Source of the DNA: Planctomycetota bacterium
GTDB taxonomy: Bacteria > Planctomycetota > UBA8108 > JACQVS01
Assembly (NCBI GenBank): GCA_028280485.1
Contig: JANQLS010000050.1
Location: 1 to 53,861, forward strand
Direction: 5' to 3'
Length of the DNA: 53,861 nucleotides
In this document: positions 43,005-51,602 of the stretch, piece by piece
How the letters are laid out: every line of letters begins with the position of its first letter
Position numbering within the stretch: position 1 is the first letter of the stretch
The notes under the pieces: generated by a model
The model's input: only the letters and a program-made list of their open reading frames with translations
Database searches by the model: none
What the model was told of the DNA's origin: nothing
Program-made: the position numbers and the translations under genes

Positions 43005-43031
43005 GAGTTTCTCCTGATTTATCAGGAACTC
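43005..43031. repeat. GTTYCT-AGGAAC palindrome
   Basis: gagtttctcctgat and tatcaggaactc pair almost perfectly. It belongs to the same loose family as 43289-43313, 43448-43473, 48549-48573 and 51660-51682. Confidence 0.6.
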
Positions 43032-43124
43032 TTTCGGCCTGGTTCTTGAACGACCGATACAGACATGATGGAAAACTTTTGTAATCAGATTTCTGGTGGA
43101 GCTTGTAAGGGCTTAGCAAGCGAT

Positions 43125-43474
43125 CTGATTCGTTTCTATTGAAACAAGCTCCTTTGGAGCACGTTTCAACCGTTCCGGCAATTCTGCGCTATGTCTTAGG
43201 CATAGCTTTGATGAGCTGCGGCCTTCACTCCGTTAAACGTAGGCTCCATGAGCCTACATTCGCGGCCGAGTTGGGATCAATTCGGCATAGTTCCTGTTTA
43301 ATCAACAGGAACTGATTCGTTTCTATTGAAACAAGCTCCTTTGGAGCACGTTTCAACCGTTCCGGCAATTCTGCGAATTGCCTTCACTCCGCTAAACGTA
43401 GGCTCGATGAGCCTACATTCGCGGCCGAGTTGATTCCAGCTCGGTATAGTTCCTGTTTAAATCAACAGGAACTA
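43125..43474. repeat. two tandem copies of a hairpin-rich element
   Basis: Unit A (43125-43311) and unit B (43312-43474) start with the same ctgattcgtttctattgaaa. Both contain, in order, gtttctattgaaac, gctcc-ttt-ggagc, ccgttccggcaattctgcg, gtaggctc-nat-gagcctac, gcggccgagttg and a final agttcctgttt / aacaggaact palindrome. Unit A has about 28 extra bases with its own hairpin (gctatg-tcttag-gcatagc). In the gtaggctc hairpin the only difference between units lies in the loop. This points to selection for structure or to recent duplication of a mobile palindromic element. Confidence 0.85.
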
Positions 43475-43499
43475 TATAAACCAACGCTGTGAGTTGGAT

Positions 43500-44621
43500 A
43501 TGGCACCACGAGATTATTACGAAATATTAGGGCTCAGTCGGGGAGCGAGTGAAAGCGATATCAAAAAGTCTTATCGCAAACTCGCTATGAAATACCATCC
43601 CGATAAAAACCCTGGAGACACCAGTGCTGAAAAAGCATTCAAAGAAGTCTCCGAGGCCTACGAAGTCCTCTCCGACACTGAAAAGCGCAATCTTTATGAT
43701 CAGTACGGTCATGAAGGAATGAAAGCGCACGGGTACTCCGGCCCCAACTTCCATTCGGTCGATGACATCTTCAGTCAGTTCAGCGATATCTTCGGTGGAT
43801 CGATCTTCGAAGATTTCTTTGGTGGAGGAAGAAGAGGAGGCGGTCGCCGCAGTGGATCGCGAGGGCAACCAGGTGCCGATCTCAAGATTGAATTGGTGCT
43901 TACTCTCGAAGATGTGGTTTCTGGCGTTAAGAAGCGAGTCGATATCAATCGACAAGTGAAATGTGAAACCTGTGGAGGATCGGGAGCGAAGAAGGGAACC
44001 AAAGCGGAAACCTGTCCCACCTGTAATGGAGTCGGTAGGATCCAACAATCTTCAGGTATCTTCAGTATTCAACGTCCTTGCCCTCAATGTTTAGGGGAGG
44101 GGGTCATCATTGCCAATCCTTGTGGCGATTGTCGTGGACAAGGAACGGTCAGTAAAAAACGAGAAGTCTCCATCGAAGTTCCGGCCGGAATCCATGAAGG
44201 AACTCGATTGAGAATGACAGGAGAAGGGAATGCCGGTCAACGTGGTGGACCCGCAGGAGATCTTTATTGCGTCATCCGCATCAAGCAGCACGAATTCTTT
44301 GAGCGTCACAATGATGATGTGATTTGCGAAGTCCCGATTACTTTCAGTGAAGCGGCGCTAGGTTGTCAAATCGAAGTCCCTACCTTGAGAGGGAAGGCGA
44401 AGGTCACGATTCCTGGAGGTACTCAAAGCGGAGAGCTCCTTCGTTTGAAAGGTCAAGGCTTACCCAATCTCGAAGGTTATGGAATCGGGAGCCAACTCAT
44501 CAAGGTGATTGTTGAGACTCCTGAGAAGCTATCCTCAAAACAGAAGCGCTTATTTGAGGAACTCAGAGAGTTAGAAAAAGCCGGTAGTCGAAAAGAACGA
44601 AAGAGTTTTTTCGCCCGGTGA
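43500..44621 (+). CDS. dnaJ: chaperone DnaJ
   Basis: A 373-residue type I Hsp40 that delivers clients to DnaK and stimulates its ATPase. The J domain runs from [11 protein letters not shown] to about residue 70, with HPD at 33-35. A Gly/Phe region follows ([13 protein letters not shown]), with a Gly/Arg stretch ([12 protein letters not shown]). The zinc domain has all four CxxCxGxG-like repeats: [24 protein letters not shown] and CGDCRGQG. The C-terminal client domains contain [16 protein letters not shown] and [20 protein letters not shown]. The frame opens at TTG 43494; the ATG at 43500 is the true start. It forms an operon with grpE, but dnaK is not in the window. Confidence 0.97.
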   Translation: MAPRDYYEILGLSRGASESDIKKSYRKLAMKYHPDKNPGDTSAEKAFKEVSEAYEVLSDTEKRNLYDQYGHEGMKAHGYSGPNFHSVDDIFSQFSDIFGGSIFEDFFGGGRRGGGRRSGSRGQPGADLKIELVLTLEDVVSGVKKRVDINRQVKCETCGGSGAKKGTKAETCPTCNGVGRIQQSSGIFSIQRPCPQCLGEGVIIANPCGDCRGQGTVSKKREVSIEVPAGIHEGTRLRMTGEGNAGQRGGPAGDLYCVIRIKQHEFFERHNDDVICEVPITFSEAALGCQIEVPTLRGKAKVTIPGGTQSGELLRLKGQGLPNLEGYGIGSQLIKVIVETPEKLSSKQKRLFEELRELEKAGSRKERKSFFAR

Positions 44622-44686
44622 TGCCGTTCAAAATATCAAAATAGAAACATTGGTAGTTGAGAGCAGAACCCAAAGGTTGTGTAAGA

Positions 44687-45463
44687 ATGAGCGAGAACAC
44701 TAAATCAGAAAACGAAGCCTCCCCTGCTAATGAAGCGGTTATGGAGGATCAAGCTTCCGGAGAATCTCAGGCTGAGAACACTTCTGAACTTTCGGATGTT
44801 GGAAGTGATTCAGAAGTGGGAACTACCGAAGAGGCCTCCGCCGAGACTGAAGGTCCAGAGATGGATTCTGGGGCCGGTTCCGAGTCGGATTCTGGGGAAG
44901 AAGAATTTGAACTGAGTCCCGATGAACTCAAAAGCTTATTGAAGCGAAGCGAAGAACGAGATGTATACCTCGATGAGCTTCGTCGTATGAAAGCGGAGTT
45001 CGATAATTACCAAAAGCGAGTTCGACGAGAACGACCCGGCTGGGAAGCGCAAGCGGTTCGACGATTGATTCAAGATCTCTTGCCGATTATCGACACCTTT
45101 GAACGGGCGATGGAATCCGCGGAGAATGCGACCGTAGAGTCCTTAGCAGAAGGTGTTTCGATGACTCTAACGATGGCGCTCCAAACCTTGGAGAGTCACA
45201 AAGTCAAAGAGATTCAAGCGAAGGGTGAAGAATTCGACCCCAATTTTCATGAGGCGATCCTTCAAATGCCGACCGATGATCCGGAACTCGATGGTAAGGT
45301 TATCGATGTTCAGCAGAAGGGTTACACCCACGGAGATGCCATCGTGAGACCTTCGAAGGTGGTCGTTGGAAAGGCACAAACTCCTGCGAAGGATTCGAAG
45401 TCGGATTCGGACAAAGACCCCAAAGAGGAAGAAGCTTCCGAAGAAAAAGCGAAGAAAAGCTGA
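44687..45463 (+). CDS. grpE: nucleotide exchange factor GrpE
   Basis: A 258-residue DnaK nucleotide exchange factor. The ATG at 44687 is used; the TTG at 44657 only adds ten unlikely residues. The first 85 residues are a Glu/Ser-rich disordered tail. The long helix (LKSLLKRSEERDVYLDELRR) is followed by MKAEFDNYQKRVRRER, the family signature, then LIQDLLPIIDTFERAME and the C-terminal beta domain HEAILQMPTDDPELDGKVID and GYTHGDAIVRPSKVVVGK. The acidic tail is longer than usual. It lies 65 bases after dnaJ. Confidence 0.96.
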   Translation: MSENTKSENEASPANEAVMEDQASGESQAENTSELSDVGSDSEVGTTEEASAETEGPEMDSGAGSESDSGEEEFELSPDELKSLLKRSEERDVYLDELRRMKAEFDNYQKRVRRERPGWEAQAVRRLIQDLLPIIDTFERAMESAENATVESLAEGVSMTLTMALQTLESHKVKEIQAKGEEFDPNFHEAILQMPTDDPELDGKVIDVQQKGYTHGDAIVRPSKVVVGKAQTPAKDSKSDSDKDPKEEEASEEKAKKS

Positions 45464-45492
45464 GCTTGTTCGATCCGTGATTACTGTTGAAT

Positions 45493-45511
45493 AAAGGTCG
45501 TTCCGACCTTT
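45493..45511 (+). other. hairpin between grpE and yacG
   Basis: aaaggtcg-ttc-cgaccttt is a perfect 8-bp stem with a 3-base loop. No T-run follows, so read-through into yacG is likely. Confidence 0.5.
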
Positions 45512-45531
45512 ACAGCTTCTAAGGAAAACTG

Positions 45532-45756
45532 ATGAGCCAAGACCCCATTCCTTGTGCCAAATGCAAGAATCCAGTCGAGCTGGGCTCGCAGTATTTTCCT
45601 TTCTGCTGTGAACGGTGTAAGATGTCGGACCTGGGTCACTGGATGAGTGAAAACTATCGAATTAGCCGAAATCTTGATCATCGGGATGTGGATTCGTTTG
45701 ATCCTACAATCGATCATCCTGATTTCGATGCGGATTTGGACTCGAGTGTAGACTGA
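45532..45756 (+). CDS. yacG: YacG-like zinc-finger protein (DNA gyrase inhibitor family)
   Basis: A 74-residue protein with the YacG zinc finger: C8-A-K-C11 and, after FPFC, C29/C30-x-x-C. The pattern PFCCERCKMSDLGHWMSENY matches the family, where E. coli YacG binds and blocks DNA gyrase GyrB. The last 25 residues are acidic (DFDADLDSSVD). ATG 45532 with ctaaggaaaac upstream. Stop and next start are one base apart (tgaaatg), so it is coupled to the membrane protein gene. Confidence 0.9.
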   Translation: MSQDPIPCAKCKNPVELGSQYFPFCCERCKMSDLGHWMSENYRISRNLDHRDVDSFDPTIDHPDFDADLDSSVD

Positions 45757-45757
45757 A

Positions 45758-47002
45758 ATGAACGAGCAACAACAATTGTCCAATGGAGAGCGCTCAGCTG
45801 AATTCTTCTTTCTGCCGGATCATGAAGGCCACACCCCAAGGTTTTTTACGGGTTTGAAAGAAGTATTAGAAGGCAGTCGTGCAGCTTGGATGCCGGCGAA
45901 GCTTTTTGTCGCGTGGATTCTTGTCGGATTGTTGAGTGTCGTTCTTCAAATCTTACCCGCTGGGGCTTTCCGAGACGGTTCCCTCATTCTCCTCGGAGTC
46001 ATCACCGTCCCTCTTTGTCTTTTAGTTCTCACCGCCGGAAGTGGTTGGGAATTTGGTGGTGGGGCAAGGTGGCCTCTCTCCAAAGCAAAAATCCTTTTGA
46101 AAGCACGAGCAAAAACCATTTTCTTAGCTCTGCTCTTCATGGTCGCAGTCCCCATTCTTTTTGCCTTAATCCCTCTGCTGGGCGGCTGGCTTCTCGGTCG
46201 AATACCGGGGATCGGTGAGTTTCTCTCTTCGGTTTGGTTGGTGGTCCTGGGATTACCTTTCGGCATTTTAACGGCGGCGTGGTTGATCTTAGCGGGACCT
46301 GCAGTGTTGTTAACCGCTCCCGCTGCGGCCTTAGATTTTCCTGATATGTTTGATGTGGTGAGCCGATCCGTTAGCTATGTTCGGCGGCGCCCGTTTAAAT
46401 TTATCGTCTTTATCTTAGGGAGTCTGATCAGTTCCGCCTTAGCTACTTTGGTTACAGCCTTATTTGTATTCACTTTGTCGGCGATCTTAATCTTTTCGTA
46501 TCTTTCGGGTGGCTTTTATCCTGAAGATCCTACAAACCCAAAGACGCCAGGGGTCTACCAAACGACGATTCAGGCGAGTTGCCCATTTACTCCGTGGATC
46601 GAAGCTTGTTGTGGAATCGATGGCAATATTGTCGATGCTCAAACGAACGACGATAACGAGACTAACTCGAATACTCCCAAAGTCGGACCTGAAGCCAATA
46701 AGCCATCGAACACGCCTAATCCTAAAAAGGGCGAAACTACGAAGCCTTCGATTATACCTGATCCTAAAGAAACGATAAAAGTTGAAGAAGCTCAGCCCTT
46801 CTCTGGAGCTCAAGACCTACCCTTCCTTCTTCGTATTCTTTTAACGGCCTTGGGCTGGTTGATACCTGCGAGTATGGTCGCTGCGTTTTGCGCTTGTTTG
46901 GCGAGACTCTATTTATTGCTTCGCTGGGAGATCGATCGAGAATCTCCGAGAGCTCTCTTACACCCAGACGAGAAATTTAATTGGGCGAACGTCGAAGAGT
47001 GA
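45758..47002 (+). CDS. multipass membrane protein of unknown function
   Basis: A 414-residue protein with about six to seven hydrophobic segments: near residues 48-68 (LFVAWILVGLLSVVLQILPA), 75-95, 120-140, 155-190, 220-245 and 360-385. Between the last two is a hydrophilic loop of about 100 residues with four cysteines (SCPFTPW, EACCGI) and Asn/Pro/Lys-rich text. I do not recognise the family. The short stretch GPAVLLTAPAAALDFPDMFD followed by VSRSVSYVRRRPFKF recalls membrane proteins of unknown function in planctomycetes, but I cannot name one. It is coupled to yacG and converges on the prepilin genes with only 19 bases between stops. Confidence 0.8.
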   Translation: MNEQQQLSNGERSAEFFFLPDHEGHTPRFFTGLKEVLEGSRAAWMPAKLFVAWILVGLLSVVLQILPAGAFRDGSLILLGVITVPLCLLVLTAGSGWEFGGGARWPLSKAKILLKARAKTIFLALLFMVAVPILFALIPLLGGWLLGRIPGIGEFLSSVWLVVLGLPFGILTAAWLILAGPAVLLTAPAAALDFPDMFDVVSRSVSYVRRRPFKFIVFILGSLISSALATLVTALFVFTLSAILIFSYLSGGFYPEDPTNPKTPGVYQTTIQASCPFTPWIEACCGIDGNIVDAQTNDDNETNSNTPKVGPEANKPSNTPNPKKGETTKPSIIPDPKETIKVEEAQPFSGAQDLPFLLRILLTALGWLIPASMVAAFCACLARLYLLLRWEIDRESPRALLHPDEKFNWANVEE

Positions 47003-47021
47003 GTCCAGGATTTTAAACGGC

Positions 47022-47693
47022 TTATCGTGTTAGCCCCTCAGGCAAGCCATCATTGTCAGCTTCCTTAATATCTTCTATTAGCATCCACCGAACTGACAAG
47101 TCGGAATAGAGAACCATCATTCCTCCTTGGTGGCCGCTTGTGGCTTTCTTATTTTCAGATTTTACAAAGTCATCAATGATGTACTTATCTGAGCTGAGTG
47201 GGACACCGGCATCGTTTAAGCTCAAACGGGACGATGTCCATGCGTAGGAAGTATTAGAGCTTTCTAATTGATAAGTATTACTATTTGGATCAATTGGAGC
47301 TGCTTGACCCTCACTCCATTCTGGGCAGATAAATGCTCCTGGATCCACTTTCTTGGCGGTCTTAAAAAATCTCACCATTTTGTTGATTGAATCGTGAGCT
47401 CGTGGGTGATCACCTTCACCAAATGGGAAATAATCACTTCCCGAATTTTCAGCGTACATACTTGCCAAGTGGCCAATATGTTTTAAGCGTCCGGCGCATT
47501 GAACTTTTTGGGCTTCGCCTCTTCCAGCGGTCAACTGGGAAAAGATGAAGGCACCCAATCCAATCAAAAATAGGATTCCGATCACTACTGAGAGGTCCGT
47601 GCGGGTGAAGCCTGCAGTTCGTAAGCTTCGAGTGCGGATTAAAGTCATTGGGCTCACTTTTGATTTAAAATGATTCGACTCAAATTCTGTCAA
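47022..47693 (-). CDS. prepilin-like protein, paralogue 3 (E5 changed to D)
   Basis: A 223-residue type IV pilin-like / type II secretion pseudopilin. The leader ends in RTAG and is followed by FTRTDLSVVIGILFLIGLGA, so the processed protein would start FTRTD; the usual Glu at position 5 is Asp. After the helix come AQKVQCAGRLKHIGHLASMY, YFPFGEGDHP, FICPEWSEG and LYSDLSVRWMLIEDI, ending GLPEGLTR. These match the two neighbours residue by residue, so the genes come from tandem duplication. The long variable N-terminus (SNHFKSKVS) makes the start uncertain; the ATG further in (MTLIRTRS, about 47648) is likely. Its role may be pilus-like or secretion; no assembly ATPase is nearby. Confidence 0.82.
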   Translation of the reverse strand: MTEFESNHFKSKVSPMTLIRTRSLRTAGFTRTDLSVVIGILFLIGLGAFIFSQLTAGRGEAQKVQCAGRLKHIGHLASMYAENSGSDYFPFGEGDHPRAHDSINKMVRFFKTAKKVDPGAFICPEWSEGQAAPIDPNSNTYQLESSNTSYAWTSSRLSLNDAGVPLSSDKYIIDDFVKSENKKATSGHQGGMMVLYSDLSVRWMLIEDIKEADNDGLPEGLTR

Positions 47694-47706
47694 AATGAGT
47701 CGCGGA

Positions 47707-48357
47707 TCAACGGGTTAATCCTTTGGGCAAGCCATCATTGTCAGCTTCCTTAATTTGCTCTATGAGCATCCACTGAACTGACATGTCGGTATAAAGAACA
47801 TTCATTCCCATACGGTGACCGCTCATGGCTTTCTTTTTATCAGATTCTACATAGTCATCTTTGATGAACTTATCCGATGCCAGGGCTTGACCCGCATCGG
47901 TTACAGACAGTTTGGAGGCCGTCCATGCGTAAGAATTTGTACGGCTCGTGAGTTGATAGGTATGGGTCTTAGGATCGACAGAAGCCTTTTCTCCTTCACT
48001 CCATTTGGGGCAAATGAAGAGAGCGGGATTGATCTTCTTAGCCGTCTTATAAAACCGAACCATTGGGTTCAGTGAATCGTGAGCTGGTGGATGATCACCT
48101 TCTCCAAATGGGAAATAATCACTTCCCAAATTTTCAGCGTACATACTTGCCAAGTTGCCAATATGTTTTAAGTTTCCGGCGCACTGAACTTTTTGATTTG
48201 AGTTTTTCCTCGTCACCGAATCGAAGTAAATCATCATGCCCAATCCGATCACACTGAGGATTCCCAACACTGCGATGAGGTCAGCAATGGTGAAGCCGGA
48301 TTGGTGGTGGGAGAGGATGGATGGACGTGTCATTCGTTTAGATTCGTTGTATCCCAT
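47707..48357 (-). CDS. prepilin-like protein, paralogue 2 (E5 changed to D)
   Basis: A 216-residue pseudopilin. The leader HHQSG is followed by FTIADLIAVLGILSVIGLGM, again with Asp in place of Glu5. The rest is shared with its neighbours: QKVQCAGNLKHIGNLASMYA, DYFPFGEGDHPPAHDSLNPM, FICPKWSEG, NVLYTDMSVQWMLIEQI, ending LPKGLTR. ATG 48357 or the internal ATG at 48333 (MTRPSIL) could be used. It lies 13 bases before paralogue 3. Whether the D5 forms are processed and assembled is not known. Confidence 0.82.
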   Translation of the reverse strand: MGYNESKRMTRPSILSHHQSGFTIADLIAVLGILSVIGLGMMIYFDSVTRKNSNQKVQCAGNLKHIGNLASMYAENLGSDYFPFGEGDHPPAHDSLNPMVRFYKTAKKINPALFICPKWSEGEKASVDPKTHTYQLTSRTNSYAWTASKLSVTDAGQALASDKFIKDDYVESDKKKAMSGHRMGMNVLYTDMSVQWMLIEQIKEADNDGLPKGLTR

Positions 48358-48473
48358 CTGGCCAGAGATCGGGGGGATGGCGCTTTAAAGATATTCGAAA
48401 GCTTAATTCGGGCGAATTTTGCTACGGGCTTTAAGCTCTCATCAAGATACTCTTTGTTTCGTTGTTGTTGCAT

Positions 48474-48506
48474 AAAAAAAGCCGCGAAGACTTTTGTCTT
48501 CGCGGC
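48474..48506 (-). terminator. terminator after prepilin-like paralogue 1
   Basis: On the minus strand gccgcgaagac-aaaa-gtcttcgcggc is followed by seven T residues: a perfect 11-bp stem 69 bases after the paralogue 1 stop. It separates that gene from the other two. Confidence 0.92.
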
Positions 48507-48548
48507 CTCGTAGGTGATCTTGTTTTTTAGCTTGCTTCAGCTAATTTT

Positions 48549-48573
48549 AGTTCCTATTGACTTAATAGAAACT
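48549..48573. repeat. AGTTCCTATT/AATAGAAACT palindrome
   Basis: 10-base arms with one mismatch and a 5-base centre, starting one base after the paralogue 1 stop. It is a relative of 43289-43313. Confidence 0.6.
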
Positions 48574-48574
48574 G

Positions 48575-49201
48575 TTAGCGGGTTAATCCCTTAGGTAGGC
48601 CATCGTTTTCAGCCTCTTCGATCTCTTCGACCAAAGTCCACCGAACCGACATGTCGGTGTAGAGGACGTTCATGCCGTAATCGTGACCGTTTTTATCTTC
48701 TTCAGCATCAGAGTCACTGTCTTTGACGTACTTATCTGAAGATAAGGCTTCACCGGAATCAGTGGTAGAGAGCTTAGAAGCGGTCCAGCTGTAAGCCAGA
48801 TTTTCTTCTTCTAACTCATATCTATTAGTGTCCGGATCAGGCTCGGCTTTTTCTCCGTTTCTCCATGCAGGACAAATGAAGAGCGCGGGGTTCACCTTTT
48901 TTGCCGTACGGTAAAACTTAATCATACGGTTTAAGGATTCGTGAGCAGCTGGATCGCCACCTTTACCGAAGGGGAAAAACCTAGTTCCTGAGTTGTCAGC
49001 ATACATTGAGGCCAAGTTACCAATTTGTTTGAGGTTATTGGCGCATTGGACCTTCTGGGCTTCACCTCTACCCTGAAGAAGGGTAGGAACGAGGAAGCCG
49101 GCGATAATAGAGATAATAGCGATAACAACAAGCAGTTCGACCAGGGTAAATCCTTGGTTACGGCGACAACCTTGCTCTTTTTGAGCAGTGAGGTTGTTCA
49201 T
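48575..49201 (-). CDS. prepilin-like protein, paralogue 1 (canonical E5)
   Basis: A 208-residue type IV pilin-like protein with a fully canonical class III signal: RRNQG followed by FTLVELLVVIAIISIIAGFL, with Glu at position 5 for methylation and assembly. The globular part shares AQKVQCANNLKQIGNLASMY, FFPFGKGGDP, ALFICPAWRNGEK, NVLYTDMSVRWTLVEEI and the C-terminal LPKGLTR with the two downstream paralogues. ATG 49201 has AAGGAG 8 bases upstream. This copy is probably the parent of the D5 copies. It should be exported by a type II/IV system encoded elsewhere. Confidence 0.92.
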   Translation of the reverse strand: MNNLTAQKEQGCRRNQGFTLVELLVVIAIISIIAGFLVPTLLQGRGEAQKVQCANNLKQIGNLASMYADNSGTRFFPFGKGGDPAAHESLNRMIKFYRTAKKVNPALFICPAWRNGEKAEPDPDTNRYELEEENLAYSWTASKLSTTDSGEALSSDKYVKDSDSDAEEDKNGHDYGMNVLYTDMSVRWTLVEEIEEAENDGLPKGLTR

Positions 49202-50515
49202 AGAAGAGCTCCTTTCAGATTAAGAGGTTTGGGGCACAATTCACAGCCACAGGTGACAAGACACTGCTGCGAAACACTGCGGCGCGGAATGGGCTTTAAA
49301 ACCTCTAAAATGGTACAAGATCACCAATATCTTATCGGTCATTGGATATGACCGACCTTAACTCATCTATCGAGATTTTAAAATCATTCTTCGACGGAAA
49401 TTTTAGGGTGCGAACGAATCAGGTCCGAGTTGGGAGTCGCACTTTCTCCTCAACCTTGTAAGAACTGTTTCTGACACTGTTGGGGAATCGAGGTGAGGAG
49501 CTCGATCAGCGAGCCATTCGGGGAGTGCTCTCCCTCGCATTTTGTCCTCGTCGACACGATTTTTATATTTCATACCCCGCCTGCCATACTTTTCGAGCCT
49601 CCCTCGCTCCAATGGGGCTCCAAGCGACTCGAATCGTACTAAAGCTAAAAAGTAGACGTACTTACCTTCAGATTGTTGCACTTTATCTTTCAATAATTAC
49701 ATTCTTTTTGATCTGGGAGCTGAGAGTTGTCTCTCTCTCGATTATAGCTCGATTTCTCCTAAGCAGCCGTTTTTGCTTCTTAGCTCTCACCTGGGGTTAT
49801 TGTTGTAAGTTTTAATTATTATATTCTTTACGTTGATATCTTGAGCCGGTTTGAAGCCCTCAGGCTCCATCTTTGGTGCCGTTTTCGTGCTTAGATGAAT
49901 GCAGGAGCGAAGCGAGTCACCGGGAACCGAGGAAGGGAAGGATCGACCCGGATATATTGAAAATTACGCTCTTAAATTAGGGCTGGATCTGCTATAAATT
50001 GAAGAATTGTACTTTGCCTGACTCTTTTTATTCTCTGCTTACTTAAGCTGACCCAAAGTTGGGGAGGATAAAAATCGCGCCTTGGACACCCACAGGAATT
50101 CGGTTGAAGGCTTCTTGAAGGAAACTTAGAAGCTAACTTCACTGATCAACCGACGAGTCCTCCAGGCTTTAACAGCTTGAAATCAACTTGCTTAGGTGCT
50201 TACCTTGAATAGCCTTCTACCGATTGTTGAAGGCCTCATGGTGAATTTCTGTCAAGTTTTGGGAAGTTATTGGTTGATAGGTTTTTTGATTCTTGGGTTT
50301 TGCCTCAAAATTCAACCAGTACAATAGATAAGAGCGTTTGAGTTGTGTAGAACGTACAACTTAAAATCCAAACAGAAAAAGCAAACAAGTAGACAGCCAT
50401 TTAGACAATATCTAGACAGTAGTCAACAACACTAGTGAACACAGTTATTGGCGCACTCACCGATTAGATTGCGCTCTTAACACCACTGTATGAGAACACC
50501 GAGGAAAACTGAAAC
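49202..50515. other. 1.3-kb spacer without a supported gene
   Basis: The frames on both strands near 49403-49815 have poor composition and overlap each other, so I do not accept them. A palindrome agttgt-N9-acaact lies at about 50340-50361, and three TAGACA repeats lie at 50390-50418. The stretch 50030-50260 is GC-balanced and could hide a small RNA, but no known RNA motif was recognised. Confidence 0.45.
50340..50418 (+). promoter_or_regulatory. inverted repeat and phased TAGACA repeats upstream of 50516
   Basis: agttgt and acaact (50340-50360) form an inverted repeat. tagaca then occurs at 50390, 50402 and 50413, spaced 12 and 11 bases, about one helical turn each. They end about 98 bases before the next start codon. 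Confidence 0.45.
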
Positions 50516-51271
50516 ATGAGTGAGATCAGCTTTGCCAAGCGTTTTTGTGGTACGGGGATCGCCCTTCTAATCGCGGTCCTAACCCTCTGCTTTATCCCGG
50601 CTGGACAACAAGCCTTCGCTCAAGATGAAGATGAAACGGAAGAATCTGACGGCTCTCTGGGAGGAGAAGCCGAATTGGATCCCTCCATCTGGATCTTGAA
50701 TGTCAAAGTTAAGCAGATCCGATCGATCACCATGTTAGACGGACCCAATAAGGGAAAAGTCTTCTGGTACGTGATCTACAACATTCACAATAAAACTGGA
50801 GAAGCCCGCAACACGTTCTTGTCAGCTTCAGCCACCTCGGACGGCAAAAAGGTTTATGCCGATGTTTACCAACCTCGAGTCGAACGAGCCATCGAGAAAA
50901 AATACGGTCAACCTCTCTGGGGAAAAACCGATTTGATCAAGCTCCAAAAAGCTCGTGATGTCAAAGATGTGAACTACAGTTTCACTCCAATTCCAGCTGG
51001 AAAAAGAATGGACTGCGTCGCGATTCTTTCGAAGTTGGATCCAGGTGCCAATAAGTTGAAAGTAACTTTGAGAGGACTTTCAAACGATCTCAAACTCATC
51101 GAAAGTGACGATGGTAACAAAGTCGTTGAAGAACGAGTTTTCTCAATCGATGCAAGTCGTCCCAAAGATCGTTATAAAATTGGTCTCGACCGTCTTATCG
51201 TTAAGAAGCAAAGTTGGACCAAAATCCGTACGCCACTAGCTAAGCCAAAGAGTAAAGCCGAAGACGCTTAA
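50516..51271 (+). CDS. secreted protein of unknown function
   Basis: A 251-residue exported protein. Residues 1-37 form a signal peptide (FAKRFCGTGIALLIAVLTLC, cut near AFAQ). An acidic stretch (DEDETEESDGS) follows, then a single beta-rich domain with WILNVKVKQIRSITMLDGPN, VFWYVIYNIHNKTGEARN and SFTPIPAGKRMDCVAIL. The pattern of a partner-adapted beta sandwich is plausible. The end is basic (LAKPKSKAEDA). I do not recognise the family. ATG 50516 follows cgaggaaaactgaaac. The next gene starts 22 bases on and should be co-transcribed. Confidence 0.85.
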   Translation: MSEISFAKRFCGTGIALLIAVLTLCFIPAGQQAFAQDEDETEESDGSLGGEAELDPSIWILNVKVKQIRSITMLDGPNKGKVFWYVIYNIHNKTGEARNTFLSASATSDGKKVYADVYQPRVERAIEKKYGQPLWGKTDLIKLQKARDVKDVNYSFTPIPAGKRMDCVAILSKLDPGANKLKVTLRGLSNDLKLIESDDGNKVVEERVFSIDASRPKDRYKIGLDRLIVKKQSWTKIRTPLAKPKSKAEDA

Positions 51272-51293
51272 TCTCTTGATGGGAGGGAGTTCG

Positions 51294-51602
51294 GTGGATT
51301 CCCACCAAGCCTTTTTCAAATCCCTTGATCCTGAAGAGGAACAACTGCTCCTGGTGAGAGATTTTCTCTACGCTGGGAGCTGGGAAGAGCTTGTTCAAGA
51401 CTTAACCGCGCGTTTGGAAGGAAAACCTTTCGTCTTCAAACTGAGTTCTCGGATTGAAGACGATTTAAGGAGAATCGAGAAGCTGCGAAGGTACGAGGAA
51501 TCGCATGCGATCGATCTCGGAAGGTATCTGGTGGAGTGTGGAAAATATCCAGAGCTTCTATCAGATACAACAGATGAGGGAGGAGAGGGGTCTCAAGGAT
51601 AA
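51294..51602 (+). CDS. small hypothetical protein
   Basis: A 102-residue, soluble, mostly helical protein. ATG 51279 also opens the frame, but GTG 51294 has GGGAGG at the right distance, so I prefer it. Charged helices: SLDPEEEQLLLVRDFLYAGS, ELVQDLTARLEGK and EDDLRRIEKLRRYEES. The C-terminus is acidic. No family is recognised. It follows the secreted protein gene by 22 bases. Confidence 0.7.
   Translation: MDSHQAFFKSLDPEEEQLLLVRDFLYAGSWEELVQDLTARLEGKPFVFKLSSRIEDDLRRIEKLRRYEESHAIDLGRYLVECGKYPELLSDTTDEGGEGSQG

Larger units (their letters stand above)
42790..43499. other. 710-base groEL2-dnaJ spacer with tandem structured repeats
   Basis: It holds the groEL2 terminator (42879-42923), a palindrome at 43005-43031 and two tandem hairpin-rich units from 43125 to 43474. 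No coding frame is supported. Confidence 0.65.

Noticed and set aside
49403..49815. Overlapping frames on both strands
   Set aside because: They are mutually exclusive, with low-quality composition and no ribosome-binding site.
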